DNA from: Pseudomonas uvaldensis
Lineage (GTDB): Bacteria > Pseudomonadota > Gammaproteobacteria > Pseudomonadales > Pseudomonadaceae
Assembly (NCBI RefSeq): GCF_021271205.1
Contig: NZ_JAIWKS010000015.1
Location: 1-64,000, forward strand
DNA: 64,000 nucleotides
Direction: 5' to 3'
This document shows positions 36,721 through 45,596 of the stretch, in pieces (position 1 is the first letter of the stretch; each line of letters starts with the position of its first letter). The notes under the pieces were generated by a model that saw only the letters and a list, made by a program, of their open reading frames with translations, was not told the origin of the DNA and searched no databases. The translations under genes were made by a program, and so were the position numbers.

Positions 36721-39555
36721 TCAGTCCCGGTCACGTTCCAGCAACGGCTTGAGGTAATGGCCGGTATGGGACTGCTTCATCTCGGCTACCTGTTCAGGTG
36801 TACCGACGGCGATGATCTGCCCACCCTTGGAACCACCTTCCGGACCCAGGTCGACCAGCCAGTCGGCGGTCTTGATCACGTCCAGGTTGTGTTCTATCAC
36901 CACCACGGTGTTGCCATGGTCGCGAAGGCGATGTAGCACGTCGAGCAGTTGCTGGATATCGGCAAAATGCAGGCCTGTGGTCGGCTCGTCGAGGATATAC
37001 AGGGTCTTGCCGGTGTCACGCTTGGAGAGCTCGCGGGACAGCTTGACCCGTTGGGCCTCGCCACCGGAGAGAGTCGTCGCCGACTGCCCGAGCTTGATAT
37101 AGGAAAGCCCAACATCCATCAGCGTCTGGAGCTTGCGCGCCAGGGCAGGCACCGCGTCGAAGAACTCCCGGGCCTCTTCGATGGTCATCTCGAGGGTTTC
37201 GTGGATGTTCTTGCCCTTGTACTTGATCTCCAGGGTTTCGCGGTTGTAGCGCTTGCTCTTGCACACGTCACACGGCACATAGATATCCGGCAGGAAGTGC
37301 ATTTCCACCTTGATCAGGCCGTCGCCCTGGCAGGCCTCGCAGCGCCCGCCCTTGACGTTGAACGAGAACCGACCCGGGCCGTAGCCACGGGAGCGGGATT
37401 CCGGTACGCCGGCGAACAGTTCGCGGATCGGCGTGAACAATCCGGTATAAGTCGCCGGGTTGGAGCGCGGCGTACGGCCGATCGGGCTCTGGTCGATGTC
37501 GACCACCTTGTCCAGATGCTCCAGCCCCTTGATGCTGTCGTGGGGGGCGGCTTCCAGGGTGGTGGCGCCGTTCAGGGCCGTGGCGCTGAGGGGAAACAGG
37601 GTGTTGTTGATCAGGGTCGATTTGCCGGAGCCGGACACACCTGTGACGCAGGTCAGCAGGCCGATCGGAATCTCCAGGTCGACGTTGCGCAGGTTATTGC
37701 CTCGCGCGCCCTTGAGCGTCAGCGACAGTTTCTTGTTGCGGGGCGTGCGTTTGGCCGGGACCTTGATCTTCACACGGCCCGACAAGTATTTGCCGGTGAG
37801 GGAGTCCGGATGCGCCATGACTTCGGCTGCGGTGCCTTGGGCGACGATGTTTCCGCCATGCACGCCGGCACCCGGACCGATATCCACCACGTAATCCGCC
37901 AGGCGGATCGCATCTTCGTCGTGCTCGACCACGATCACGGTGTTGCCGATGTCCCGCAAGTGCTTGAGGGTCCCGAGCAGCCGATCGTTATCCCGTTGAT
38001 GCAGACCGATGGACGGTTCGTCCAGGATGTACATCACCCCCACCAGGCCAGCACCGATCTGGCTGGCCAGGCGAATACGCTGGGCTTCGCCGCCCGACAG
38101 CGTGTCCGCGCTACGGTCCAGGGTCAGGTAATCCAGACCCACGTTCACCAGAAACTGCAGGCGTTCGCAGATCTCCTTGAGGATCTTGTCGGCAATTTCA
38201 CCCCGGCGACCGGTCAGTTTAAGGCCGTCGAAATAATGGGTGGCGTCGCCGATCGGTAGACTGGTCACCGCCGGCAGGGTCTTTTCGCCAACCCAGACAT
38301 GTCGTGCTTCGCGACGCAAGCGGGTGCCACGACAATCGGGGCAGGGCTGTGTACTGAGGAACTTGGCCAGTTCTTCCCGTACGCTCGCCGATTCGGTCTC
38401 GCGGTAGCGCCGCTCAAGGTTCGGTACGATGCCTTCGAACGGGTGGGAGCGTTTGACGATGTCACCGCGATCGTTCAGGTACTTGAAATCGACATTCTGC
38501 GAACCACTGCCGTGCAGGATGTACTTCTGTTGTTCGGTGGGCAGTTCATTGAAAGGTTTGTCCAGGCTGAACCTGTAGTGGGCCGCCAGCGACCCGAGCA
38601 TCTGGAAATAGTAGACGTTACGCCTGTCCCAGCCGCGAATCGCGCCTTCGGCCAGGGTCAGTTCGCCATTGACCAGGCGTTTGGTGTCGAAGAACTGCTT
38701 GACCCCCAGGCCGTCGCAGGTCGGGCAGGCGCCGGCCGGGTTGTTGAAGGAGAAGAGCTTGGGTTCCAGTTCGCTGATGGCATGGCCGCAGACCGGGCAG
38801 GCGAAGCGTGCCGAAAAAATGATTTCTTCGCCGGGTTCGTCGTCCATTGGCGCTACCAGAGCGATGCCGTCGGCCAGCTTCAGTGCTGTCTCGAAGGATT
38901 CGGCCAGGCGTTGCTGCAGGTCTGGGCGCACCTTGAAGCGGTCCACCACGACATCAATGGAGTGTTTCTTCTGTTTATCGAGCTTCGGCAGTTCGTCCAG
39001 CTCGCACAGCTTGCCGTTGACCCTTGCACGCACGAAGCCCTGAGCGCGCAATTCTTCGAAGACCAGCAGGTGCTCGCCTTTGCGCTCACGGATGACGGGT
39101 GCCAGCAGCATCAACTTGCTGCCTTCAGGCTGGGCCAGCACCAGGTCGACCATCTGGCTGACGGTCTGGGCTTCCAGGGGAATGTCGTGGTCAGGGCAGC
39201 GGGGGGTCCCGACCCGCGCATACAACAGGCGCAGGTAGTCGTAGATCTCGGTGATGGTGCCGACCGTCGACCGCGGGTTATGGGAGGTCGATTTCTGTTC
39301 GATGGAAATCGCCGGCGACAGGCCCTCGATGGTATCGACGTCGGGTTTTTCCATCATCGACAGGAACTGCCGGGCGTAGGCCGACAACGATTCGACATAG
39401 CGTCGCTGGCCTTCGGCGTACAGGGTATCGAAAGCCAGGGATGATTTGCCGGATCCGGACAGGCCGGTGATGACGATCAGCTTGTCCCGCGGCAGGGTCA
39501 GGTCGATGTTCTTCAGGTTGTGGGTACGGGCCCCACGAATCAGGATCTTGTCCAA
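36721..39555 (-). CDS. uvrA: Excinuclease ABC subunit UvrA
   Basis: Damage-recognition ATPase of nucleotide excision repair; the dimer loads UvrB at lesions. 944 residues, two ABC ATPase modules: GLSGSGKSSL at 31-40 and GVSGSGKSTL in the second half, each with LSGGEAQR signatures, plus zinc-binding Cys pairs (CPVCGH/CPTCDG and CEACQG/CDVCKS). The start is taken as TTG 39555, which gives the conserved MDKILIRGARTHNLKNIDL; the frame continues 30 codons upstream to an ATG at 39645, but that part is not family-like. No clear LexA box (CTG-N10-CAG) is visible upstream. Confidence 0.97.
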   Translation of the reverse strand: MDKILIRGARTHNLKNIDLTLPRDKLIVITGLSGSGKSSLAFDTLYAEGQRRYVESLSAYARQFLSMMEKPDVDTIEGLSPAISIEQKSTSHNPRSTVGTITEIYDYLRLLYARVGTPRCPDHDIPLEAQTVSQMVDLVLAQPEGSKLMLLAPVIRERKGEHLLVFEELRAQGFVRARVNGKLCELDELPKLDKQKKHSIDVVVDRFKVRPDLQQRLAESFETALKLADGIALVAPMDDEPGEEIIFSARFACPVCGHAISELEPKLFSFNNPAGACPTCDGLGVKQFFDTKRLVNGELTLAEGAIRGWDRRNVYYFQMLGSLAAHYRFSLDKPFNELPTEQQKYILHGSGSQNVDFKYLNDRGDIVKRSHPFEGIVPNLERRYRETESASVREELAKFLSTQPCPDCRGTRLRREARHVWVGEKTLPAVTSLPIGDATHYFDGLKLTGRRGEIADKILKEICERLQFLVNVGLDYLTLDRSADTLSGGEAQRIRLASQIGAGLVGVMYILDEPSIGLHQRDNDRLLGTLKHLRDIGNTVIVVEHDEDAIRLADYVVDIGPGAGVHGGNIVAQGTAAEVMAHPDSLTGKYLSGRVKIKVPAKRTPRNKKLSLTLKGARGNNLRNVDLEIPIGLLTCVTGVSGSGKSTLINNTLFPLSATALNGATTLEAAPHDSIKGLEHLDKVVDIDQSPIGRTPRSNPATYTGLFTPIRELFAGVPESRSRGYGPGRFSFNVKGGRCEACQGDGLIKVEMHFLPDIYVPCDVCKSKRYNRETLEIKYKGKNIHETLEMTIEEAREFFDAVPALARKLQTLMDVGLSYIKLGQSATTLSGGEAQRVKLSRELSKRDTGKTLYILDEPTTGLHFADIQQLLDVLHRLRDHGNTVVVIEHNLDVIKTADWLVDLGPEGGSKGGQIIAVGTPEQVAEMKQSHTGHYLKPLLERDRD

Positions 39556-39734
39556 AGTGGCCTCGCTCGGCGGGCGTCGAAAACGTAGGAGTATACGGGT
39601 AAATACTGGATGGATACACACTATTGAAAGTGAGTTTTCAGTCATACATGAAGACTGCGCGGCAAACGGTCGCCATATACCCCCTCAATCGATGGGACTG
39701 GTAGAATCGCCGCCGGTTCACACGAGGTTTTTCC

Positions 39735-41132
39735 ATGCACGATCCCCACAGCGAACGCATGAGTAGCGGCGAGACGCGAGCAGCAAGCGGTCTGGCCCTG
39801 GTGTTCGCCTTTCGTATGCTGGGCATGTTCATGGTGTTGCCGGTACTGGCCACCTACGGCATGGACCTGGCGGGCGCGACGCCGGCCCTCATCGGGTTGG
39901 CGATTGGCGCTTATGGCCTGACCCAGGCCATTTTCCAGATCCCGTTCGGGATCATCTCCGACCGTATCGGCCGGCGCCCGGTCATCTACCTCGGGCTGAT
40001 CGTCTTCGCCCTCGGTAGCGTCCTGGCGGCCGGTGCCGATTCCATTTGGGGGGTGATCGCCGGCCGGATCCTTCAGGGCGCCGGGGCGATTTCCGCTGCC
40101 GTGATGGCGCTGTTGTCTGACCTGACCCGTGAACAGCATCGCACCAAGGCCATGGCCATGATCGGCATGACCATCGGCCTGTCGTTCGCCGTCGCCATGG
40201 TGGTCGGCCCCTTGCTGACCCGTGCCTTCGGCTTGTCGGGCCTGTTCCTGGCGACCGGCGCCATGGCGCTGCTGGGGATCCTGATCGTGGCGTTCGTGGT
40301 GCCGCGCTCCACCGGGCCGTTGCAACATCGCGAATCCGGTGTGGCTCGCCAGGCGTTGATCCCGACCCTCAAGCACCCCGACCTGCTGCGCCTGGACCTG
40401 GGCATCTTCGTACTTCACGCCATGCTGATGTCCAGTTTCGTTGCCCTGCCGCTGGCCCTGGTCGAGAAGGCCGGCTTGCCCAAGGAGCAGCACTGGTGGG
40501 TGTACCTGACCGCCTTGCTGATTTCGTTCTTCGCCATGATTCCCTTCATCATCTATGGCGAGAAACGACGCAAAATGAAACGAGTTTTGCTCGGCGCCGT
40601 CGTGACGCTGATGCTCACTGAGCTATTCTTCTGGCAGTTCGGTGACAGCCTGCGGGCCTTGGTGATCGGGACTGTGGTGTTCTTCACCGCGTTCAATCTG
40701 CTGGAGGCATCGCTGCCGTCGCTGATCAGCAAGGTTTCACCGGCGGGCGGCAAGGGCACGGCCATGGGGGTCTATTCCACCAGCCAGTTCCTGGGTTCGG
40801 CGTTGGGCGGAATTCTCGGCGGCTGGCTGTTCCAGCATGGCGGTTTGTCGGTTGTATTCCTGGGATGCGCCGCGTTGGCTGCACTTTGGCTGGTCTTTGC
40901 TGTTACCATGCGCGAACCTCCGTATGTGACGAGCCTGCGCTTGCCGTTGTCGTCCGAAGCCATCCGCGAAGCAGGCCTGGCCGAGCGCCTCAGGGCCGTC
41001 GTGGGAGTAACCGATGCAGTGGTGGTCGCCGACGAAGCGGCCGTATATATCAAACTGGACACCGAATTATTGGATCGTGCGACGCTCGAGCGCCTGGTGA
41101 ACAACCCGGCCCCGACCGCGTGCGAAGCCTAG
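39735..41132 (+). CDS. YajR-like MFS transporter with C-terminal ferredoxin-like domain
   Basis: Probable proton-driven drug/metabolite exporter of the inner membrane. Of 465 residues, about 20-390 form 12 predicted helices, with motif A GIISDRIGRRPV at 72-83. The last 70 or so residues form a soluble alpha/beta domain (about 395-465), as in E. coli YajR, whose extra domain is ferredoxin-like. Substrate unknown. It diverges from uvrA across 179 bases and is followed after 9 bases by ssb, with no terminator between, so the two are probably co-transcribed. The same uvrA-MFS-ssb order occurs in P. aeruginosa. Confidence 0.85.
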   Translation: MHDPHSERMSSGETRAASGLALVFAFRMLGMFMVLPVLATYGMDLAGATPALIGLAIGAYGLTQAIFQIPFGIISDRIGRRPVIYLGLIVFALGSVLAAGADSIWGVIAGRILQGAGAISAAVMALLSDLTREQHRTKAMAMIGMTIGLSFAVAMVVGPLLTRAFGLSGLFLATGAMALLGILIVAFVVPRSTGPLQHRESGVARQALIPTLKHPDLLRLDLGIFVLHAMLMSSFVALPLALVEKAGLPKEQHWWVYLTALLISFFAMIPFIIYGEKRRKMKRVLLGAVVTLMLTELFFWQFGDSLRALVIGTVVFFTAFNLLEASLPSLISKVSPAGGKGTAMGVYSTSQFLGSALGGILGGWLFQHGGLSVVFLGCAALAALWLVFAVTMREPPYVTSLRLPLSSEAIREAGLAERLRAVVGVTDAVVVADEAAVYIKLDTELLDRATLERLVNNPAPTACEA

Positions 41133-41141
41133 GAGAACGTT

Positions 41142-41657
41142 ATGGCCCGTGGGGTTAACAAAGTCATATTGGTCGGTACTTGCGGCCAGGATCCCGAGGT
41201 TCGCTACCTGCCTAACGGCAACGCCGTGACCAACCTGAGTCTGGCGACCAGCGAACAGTGGACCGACAAGCAGACCGGCCAGAAGGTCGAGAAGACCGAA
41301 TGGCACCGCGTGTCGATGTTCGGCAAGGTGGCCGAGATTGCCGGCGAATACCTGCGCAAGGGTTCGCAGGTGTACATCGAGGGCAAGCTGCAGACCCGCG
41401 AGTGGGAAAAGGACGGTATCAAGCGTTACACCACCGAAATCATCGTCGACATGCAAGGCACCATGCAGTTGCTGGGCGGCCGTCCGCAGGGCGATCAGCA
41501 GCAAGGCGGTAACAACTACCAGCAATCCGCGCCTCGTCAGCAGGCTCCACGTCCGCAGTCGGCGCCTCAGCCGCAACGCGAACGCCCGGCTCCGCAACAG
41601 GCCGCGCCGCAACCGGCTCCGGATTTCGACAGCTTCGATGACGATATTCCGTTCTAA
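41142..41657 (+). CDS. ssb: Single-stranded DNA-binding protein
   Basis: Tetramer that coats single-stranded DNA in replication, repair and recombination. 171 residues: OB-fold (1 to about 110) starting MARGVNKVILVGTCGQDPEV, a Gln/Pro-rich disordered linker (about 115-160) and the conserved acidic tip FDDDIPF that recruits partner proteins. AGGAG at 41132 is the ribosome-binding site. Close linkage to uvrA is shared with E. coli, where the two genes are divergent neighbours; here the MFS gene is inserted between them. Confidence 0.96.
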   Translation: MARGVNKVILVGTCGQDPEVRYLPNGNAVTNLSLATSEQWTDKQTGQKVEKTEWHRVSMFGKVAEIAGEYLRKGSQVYIEGKLQTREWEKDGIKRYTTEIIVDMQGTMQLLGGRPQGDQQQGGNNYQQSAPRQQAPRPQSAPQPQRERPAPQQAAPQPAPDFDSFDDDIPF

Positions 41658-41661
41658 GAGC

Positions 41662-41696
41662 AGCTGAAAGCTCCAAGCTGCAAGCTTCAAGCTCAA
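41662..41696 (+). repeat. Five tandem heptamers AGCTnnA after ssb
   Basis: AGCTGAA, AGCTCCA, AGCTGCA, AGCTTCA and AGCTCAA follow each other without gaps. Two inverse copies (TTGCAGC twice, 41737-41750) lie on the other side of the terminator, so the whole block can fold around it. Confidence 0.7.
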
Positions 41697-41697
41697 G

Positions 41698-41732
41698 AAA
41701 AAAACCGCGCATCGTTCCAGCGCGGTTTTTTT
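41698..41732. terminator. Bidirectional terminator between ssb and the isochorismatase gene
   Basis: A 13-base perfect stem (41698-41710 with 41720-41732) with A run on the left, T run on the right and a nine-base loop, located between convergent genes. Confidence 0.92.
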
Positions 41733-41758
41733 TCGCTTGCAGCTTGCAGCTAGGCTGC

Positions 41759-42313
41759 CTATAGCCGGCCGCCGAGAAATTCCTCGGTACTCACCACGCT
41801 CGCATACGCAAACCCCAGCGCCGCCATGAAGGCCGCATGCACCTGGGCGGCCGGAACGACCACACCATTGAATTCCAGGTCCAGGGTGGCGCAAGCATCG
41901 TGGATCACCGTGACGTCATAGCCCAGGTCCGCCGCCGCGCGGGTGATACCGTCGACGCACATATGACTCATGCTGCCGACGATGACCAATTGTTCGATAC
42001 CGTGCTGGTCGAGGAGGGCCTGCAGCTCGGTTTCACGGAACGAATTGACATAATGCTTGAGCACCACCGGCTCATCGGCGCGGTTGAGCACCTTGGGATG
42101 CAACTTCGCGCCTTCGGAGCCCGGCGTGAAGAACGGAGCATCTTCGGATGTGAATTCGTGGCGAATATGCACCACTTGGTTGCCGGCCTGGCGAAAGGCT
42201 TCAATGATCCGGGCGGCGTTGTCGGCGGCGGCTTCGGCGCCGACCAGTGGCCATTTTCCCTGGGGGAAGTAGTCGTTCTGGATATCGACTACGATGAGCG
42301 CTTGCTTGGACAT
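41759..42313 (-). CDS. Isochorismatase-family cysteine hydrolase
   Basis: A 184-residue member of the isochorismatase/nicotinamidase-like hydrolases. The expected catalytic triad is visible: D10 in IVVDIQNDY, K86 in VVLKHYVNS and C119 in SMSHMCVDG. The substrate cannot be read from sequence; relatives act on amides such as nicotinamide, ureides or N-carbamoyl compounds. It diverges from a GlxA-type regulator gene across 97 bases, an arrangement that suggests that regulator controls it. Confidence 0.85.
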   Translation of the reverse strand: MSKQALIVVDIQNDYFPQGKWPLVGAEAAADNAARIIEAFRQAGNQVVHIRHEFTSEDAPFFTPGSEGAKLHPKVLNRADEPVVLKHYVNSFRETELQALLDQHGIEQLVIVGSMSHMCVDGITRAAADLGYDVTVIHDACATLDLEFNGVVVPAAQVHAAFMAALGFAYASVVSTEEFLGGRL

Positions 42314-42410
42314 GAGGCTTCCTCTATCAGGTTGGGAGTGAGGTCATCATCGGCGTTTGCGGTGGGATCGAGGATTGGCCGCAACGACAATTAGCGGGGG
42401 AAAACTGACA

Positions 42411-43406
42411 ATGACGCAGCAAAGGGCAGTCGCCGAGCTCGGGGTGCTGATCTACCCCGGCGCGCAACTGGCGGCGGTGCACGGGTTGACCGATCTGTTT
42501 GCCGTGGCGGAACGGATCGCAGGCGAGCAGGCCTCTGCGCAACTGCCGCGACTGCGGGTGAGCCACTGGCGGGCCGAGAACGGCGAGACGCCGGGGCGGG
42601 TGTTCGACAGCGGCCCGGGAGCAGCAGAAAAACTCACTGCGTTGCTGATTCCACCCTCCCTGGCCGGCTTCAGCGAGGGCCAGGCCCCACGGGCGCTGAT
42701 GGAATGGCTGCGGGCCCAGCACGCCAGCGGCACGGTTTTGGGTGGGGTTTGCGTCGGTTCGATCCTGCTGGCCGAAAGCGGCTTGCTCGATGGGCGTAGC
42801 GCCACCACCCATTGGACGTCGGCCAAGTCCTTCGCCGACCGTTACCCGAATGTCAGGCTTCACGCGGACAAACCCATCGTCGACGACGGCGATTTGATCA
42901 CCACCGCCGGACTGATGGCCTGGTCGGAACTGGGGCTGCGGCTGGTGGATCGCCTGCTTGGCCCGAGTATTGCCACGCGCACTGCACAGTTTCTGGTCGT
43001 TGAGCACAGCGACAGCGCGAGCCAGTGCGGCAGCAATTTCGCACCGATCCTCGGACATGGGGATGCGGCAATTCTCAAGGTCCAGCACTGGTTACAAGGC
43101 AGCGGCGCGGTAGATGTGTCCCTTGGCGCGATGGCCGAGCGGGCGGGGCTGGAAGAACGCACGTTCCTGCGCCGGTTTCGTGCGGCCACCGGACTCAAAC
43201 CCACCGAGTACTGCCAGCATCTGCGTGTCGGCAAGGCCCGGGAAATGCTGGAGTTCACCAATGGCACCATCGACCACATCGCCTGGACGGTCGGCTACCA
43301 GGACCCGGGCGCCTTTCGGACAACGTTCAAGAAAATTACCGGGCTGACGCCGAGCGATTACCGGGCGCGGTTTGGGGTAAGTCCACCAAACGCCTCAAAA
43401 CAGTAG
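42411..43406 (+). CDS. GlxA-family AraC-type transcriptional regulator
   Basis: A 331-residue regulator with an N-terminal DJ-1/PfpI-like domain (about 10-180, with the GGVCVGSILLAESG nucleophile-elbow region) and a C-terminal AraC pair of helix-turn-helix motifs (about 228-328, VSLGAMAERAGLEERTFLRR and IDHIAWTVGYQDPGAFRTTF). ATG 42411 after GCGGGGG is used; 18 codons of open frame upstream are not conserved. Probably regulates the divergent hydrolase, ligand unknown. Confidence 0.85.
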   Translation: MTQQRAVAELGVLIYPGAQLAAVHGLTDLFAVAERIAGEQASAQLPRLRVSHWRAENGETPGRVFDSGPGAAEKLTALLIPPSLAGFSEGQAPRALMEWLRAQHASGTVLGGVCVGSILLAESGLLDGRSATTHWTSAKSFADRYPNVRLHADKPIVDDGDLITTAGLMAWSELGLRLVDRLLGPSIATRTAQFLVVEHSDSASQCGSNFAPILGHGDAAILKVQHWLQGSGAVDVSLGAMAERAGLEERTFLRRFRAATGLKPTEYCQHLRVGKAREMLEFTNGTIDHIAWTVGYQDPGAFRTTFKKITGLTPSDYRARFGVSPPNASKQ

Positions 43407-43420
43407 CTTTCTCGCCCCGG

Positions 43421-43437
43421 GATGTTGATTCAACATC
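43421..43437. promoter_or_regulatory. 17-base palindrome upstream of the DUF3182 gene
   Basis: GATGTTGA-T-TCAACATC, an exact 8+1+8 dyad shortly after the GlxA-type gene and 170 bases before the DUF3182 gene. It could be an operator or a small hairpin. Only the symmetry supports it. Confidence 0.35.
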
Positions 43438-43568
43438 GTGCAATTTGCGGGATGAGCTGTGCCGGTCGTGCAGAATGAAACAGGCCAGGCGCCATCTATC
43501 ACCTCGCGATGTACCCGTTTCCCTGACCGTTCGTCCCCCATAGACCGTTGGCCTGATCTCTGCACTCC

Positions 43569-43597
43569 TTTACCTGAAACCATAGAACGCAGGTAAA
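43569..43597 (+). promoter_or_regulatory. Inverted repeat just before the DUF3182 start codon
   Basis: TTTACCTG at 43569-43576 and CAGGTAAA at 43590-43597, separated by 13 bases and ending 10 bases before ATG 43608. It could be a repressor operator or an mRNA hairpin that affects access to the weak ribosome-binding region AAAAGGG. Confidence 0.4.
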
Positions 43598-43607
43598 AGG
43601 GCCACGA

Positions 43608-44717
43608 ATGACCTCAGCCAATCGCAACAAAACGGTAGTCGCCTATTCGATCAATCCTCAGGCACCGCTCCATGAGGTGGAAACCAATCGGGCCCTGGCC
43701 CGCTGGCTGGCGCGGATAATGGGGTGTGAATACGGTGGCAGCTACGACCCCGATCAACATACCGGACGCGATCTGTACCTGCTGCCCACGCAGACGCTGG
43801 TAGGCGGCGAAACCCTGCGGCGCTTGGGTGTCACGGGGGCGGACGACCTGTGGGGGGGATATGTCGAACATGATTTCATTTGCACCAAGGCCATTACCCA
43901 CGGTCTGTTGAACAAGTATGCCGTCGCGCCAACGGGCTGGTCGCCGCTGTTCGCCAAACTGAGCCGTGGCGTGGTGCTCGATGGGATAAGTGTTTTTTCG
44001 CTCAAGGATGCGCGCCCCGCCGCCGAGCATATGCTCTACGCCGGGCCCATCCGCTTCAAGCCTATTCACGCCTGTGCGGGGCGCGATCAGCGGGTGATCG
44101 AGACCCTCGCCCAGTTCGATGAAATCGTCGCCGCTCCGGACGCCCAGGCGCTGTTCAGCGACGGAGTGGTGTTGGAGCAGAACCTTCGGGACGTCAAGAC
44201 CCAGAGCGTCGGCCAGAGCCGCATCGACGGCAAGCTCATCAGCTATTGCGGCGTGCAGCACCTGACCCGCGACAGTGAAGGGCTGGAAGTGTATGGCGGC
44301 TCGGACCTGCTGGTGGTGCAGGGCGGCTACATTGAGCTGCTCAGGCTCGACTTGCCCGATGATGTGCGCGAAGCGGTGCGGTTGGCCCAGGTGTTCGACG
44401 ATGCCGCCAACCAGGCCTATCCCGGCTTCTTTGCTTCCCGGCGAAATTACGATATCGCCCAGGGCCTCGATGTCGGCGGCCAGCCCCGCGGTGGCGTGCT
44501 GGAGCAGTCGTGGCGCATGGGCGGAGCCAGCAGCGCGGAGCTGGCGGCACTGCAAGTGTTCGTCGAGGAGCCCACGACCAGCGTGGTCCGCGTGTCCTCG
44601 GTGGAAATCTACGTCGAACAGCCGTTGCCGGCAGGTGCCGTGGAGGTCTATCGCGGTCCGGCGCATAACGGCGACTTCTTACTCAAATACGCAACGGTTC
44701 ATTCCCATGACGGCTAG
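43608..44717 (+). CDS. DUF3182-family protein of unknown function
   Basis: A 369-residue cytoplasmic protein without signal peptide or membrane segments, resembling the DUF3182 family. Visible features are AHVETN-like N-terminal sequence (HEVETNRALARWLARIMG), a middle part with GIRFKP-like IRFKPIHACAGRDQ and VLEQNL that recalls ATP-grasp lysine/acidic strands, and a C-terminal beta-rich part. An ATP-grasp relationship is only an impression. It overlaps the alpha/beta hydrolase gene by 11 bases, so the two are probably made together. No function is known to me. Confidence 0.75.
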   Translation: MTSANRNKTVVAYSINPQAPLHEVETNRALARWLARIMGCEYGGSYDPDQHTGRDLYLLPTQTLVGGETLRRLGVTGADDLWGGYVEHDFICTKAITHGLLNKYAVAPTGWSPLFAKLSRGVVLDGISVFSLKDARPAAEHMLYAGPIRFKPIHACAGRDQRVIETLAQFDEIVAAPDAQALFSDGVVLEQNLRDVKTQSVGQSRIDGKLISYCGVQHLTRDSEGLEVYGGSDLLVVQGGYIELLRLDLPDDVREAVRLAQVFDDAANQAYPGFFASRRNYDIAQGLDVGGQPRGGVLEQSWRMGGASSAELAALQVFVEEPTTSVVRVSSVEIYVEQPLPAGAVEVYRGPAHNGDFLLKYATVHSHDG

Positions 44718-45465
44718 AAGCGAAACCATTCAGATCGAGATCGATGATGAACGCATGAACGGGACCTTCCTGAGTCCCAAGTCGAAGGTGCCTGGCGTCC
44801 TGTTCGTCCACGGTTGGGGCGGCAGCCAGGAGCGTGACCTGGAACGGGCCAAGGGCATCGCCGGCCTGGGTTGCGTGTGTCTGACTTTCGACTTGCGCGG
44901 GCATACCGGCGGCGCGGGCATTCCGCTGTCCCGGGTGACGCGGGAAGACAACCTGCGGGATTTGCTGGCGGCCTATGACCGGTTGCTGGCCCATCCGGCC
45001 CTGGACACGTCGGCGATTGCCGTGGTGGGCACCAGTTATGGCGGTTATCTGGCCTCGATCCTGACCTTGCTGCGCCCGGTGCGCTGGCTGGCACTGCGGG
45101 TGCCGGCGCTGTATCGCGACGAGCAATGGCACACGCCCAAGCGCGACCTGGACAAGGCTGACCTGCTGGATTACCGCAGCACCCTGGTGCACGCCAGCAC
45201 CAACCGCGCCTTGCACGCCTGCTCGCAGTTCACTGGCGATGTGTTGCTGGTGGAGTCGGAAACCGACGATCATGTGCCCCATGCCACCATCATGAGTTAC
45301 CGCGCCGCGTGCCAGCAGACCCATTCGTTGACCCACCGGATCATCGACGGCGCGGACCATGCCTTGAGCGACCCCGTTTCACAGCAGGCCTACACCTCGA
45401 TCCTGGTGGGATGGATCACGGAAATGGTGGTGGGAGAGCGGTTGAGCATCATTCAGGAGCGGTAA
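44707..45465 (+). CDS. Alpha/beta-hydrolase (dienelactone hydrolase/peptidase-like)
   Basis: A 252-residue hydrolase with oxyanion segment FVHGWGG at 33-39, nucleophile S110 in VVGTSYGGYLAS, an acid in ESETDDH (D187 or D188) and H218 in DGADHAL. No signal peptide. ATG 44707 starts within the DUF3182 gene in another frame; the frame is open 144 codons further upstream, but only as a shadow of that gene. Substrate unknown. A REP doublet follows. Confidence 0.85.
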   Translation: MTARSETIQIEIDDERMNGTFLSPKSKVPGVLFVHGWGGSQERDLERAKGIAGLGCVCLTFDLRGHTGGAGIPLSRVTREDNLRDLLAAYDRLLAHPALDTSAIAVVGTSYGGYLASILTLLRPVRWLALRVPALYRDEQWHTPKRDLDKADLLDYRSTLVHASTNRALHACSQFTGDVLLVESETDDHVPHATIMSYRAACQQTHSLTHRIIDGADHALSDPVSQQAYTSILVGWITEMVVGERLSIIQER

Positions 45466-45483
45466 TTGTGTGGCGTTTGTTCC

Positions 45484-45589
45484 GGCCTCTTCGCGGGCAA
45501 GCCCGCTCCCACAATTTGTATCGGCGGTGAACACAGAGCTGTTGTCCGACACCCAAACCTGTGGGAGCGGGCTTGCTCGCGAAGAGGCC
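45484..45589. repeat. REP doublet 1 (inverted pair)
   Basis: Left element 45484-45513 and right element 45560-45589 are near-exact inverse copies with the core GTGGGAGCGGGCTTGC. They lie between convergent genes (hydrolase and YbhN-like) and fill almost the whole gap. Confidence 0.92.
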
Positions 45590-45596
45590 AGCCCTC

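Noticed and set aside
39556..39734. A LexA (SOS) box in the uvrA/MFS gap.
   Set aside because: No CTG-N10-CAG match was found in the gap; the CTGGATGGATACACAC stretch fails at the second half-site.
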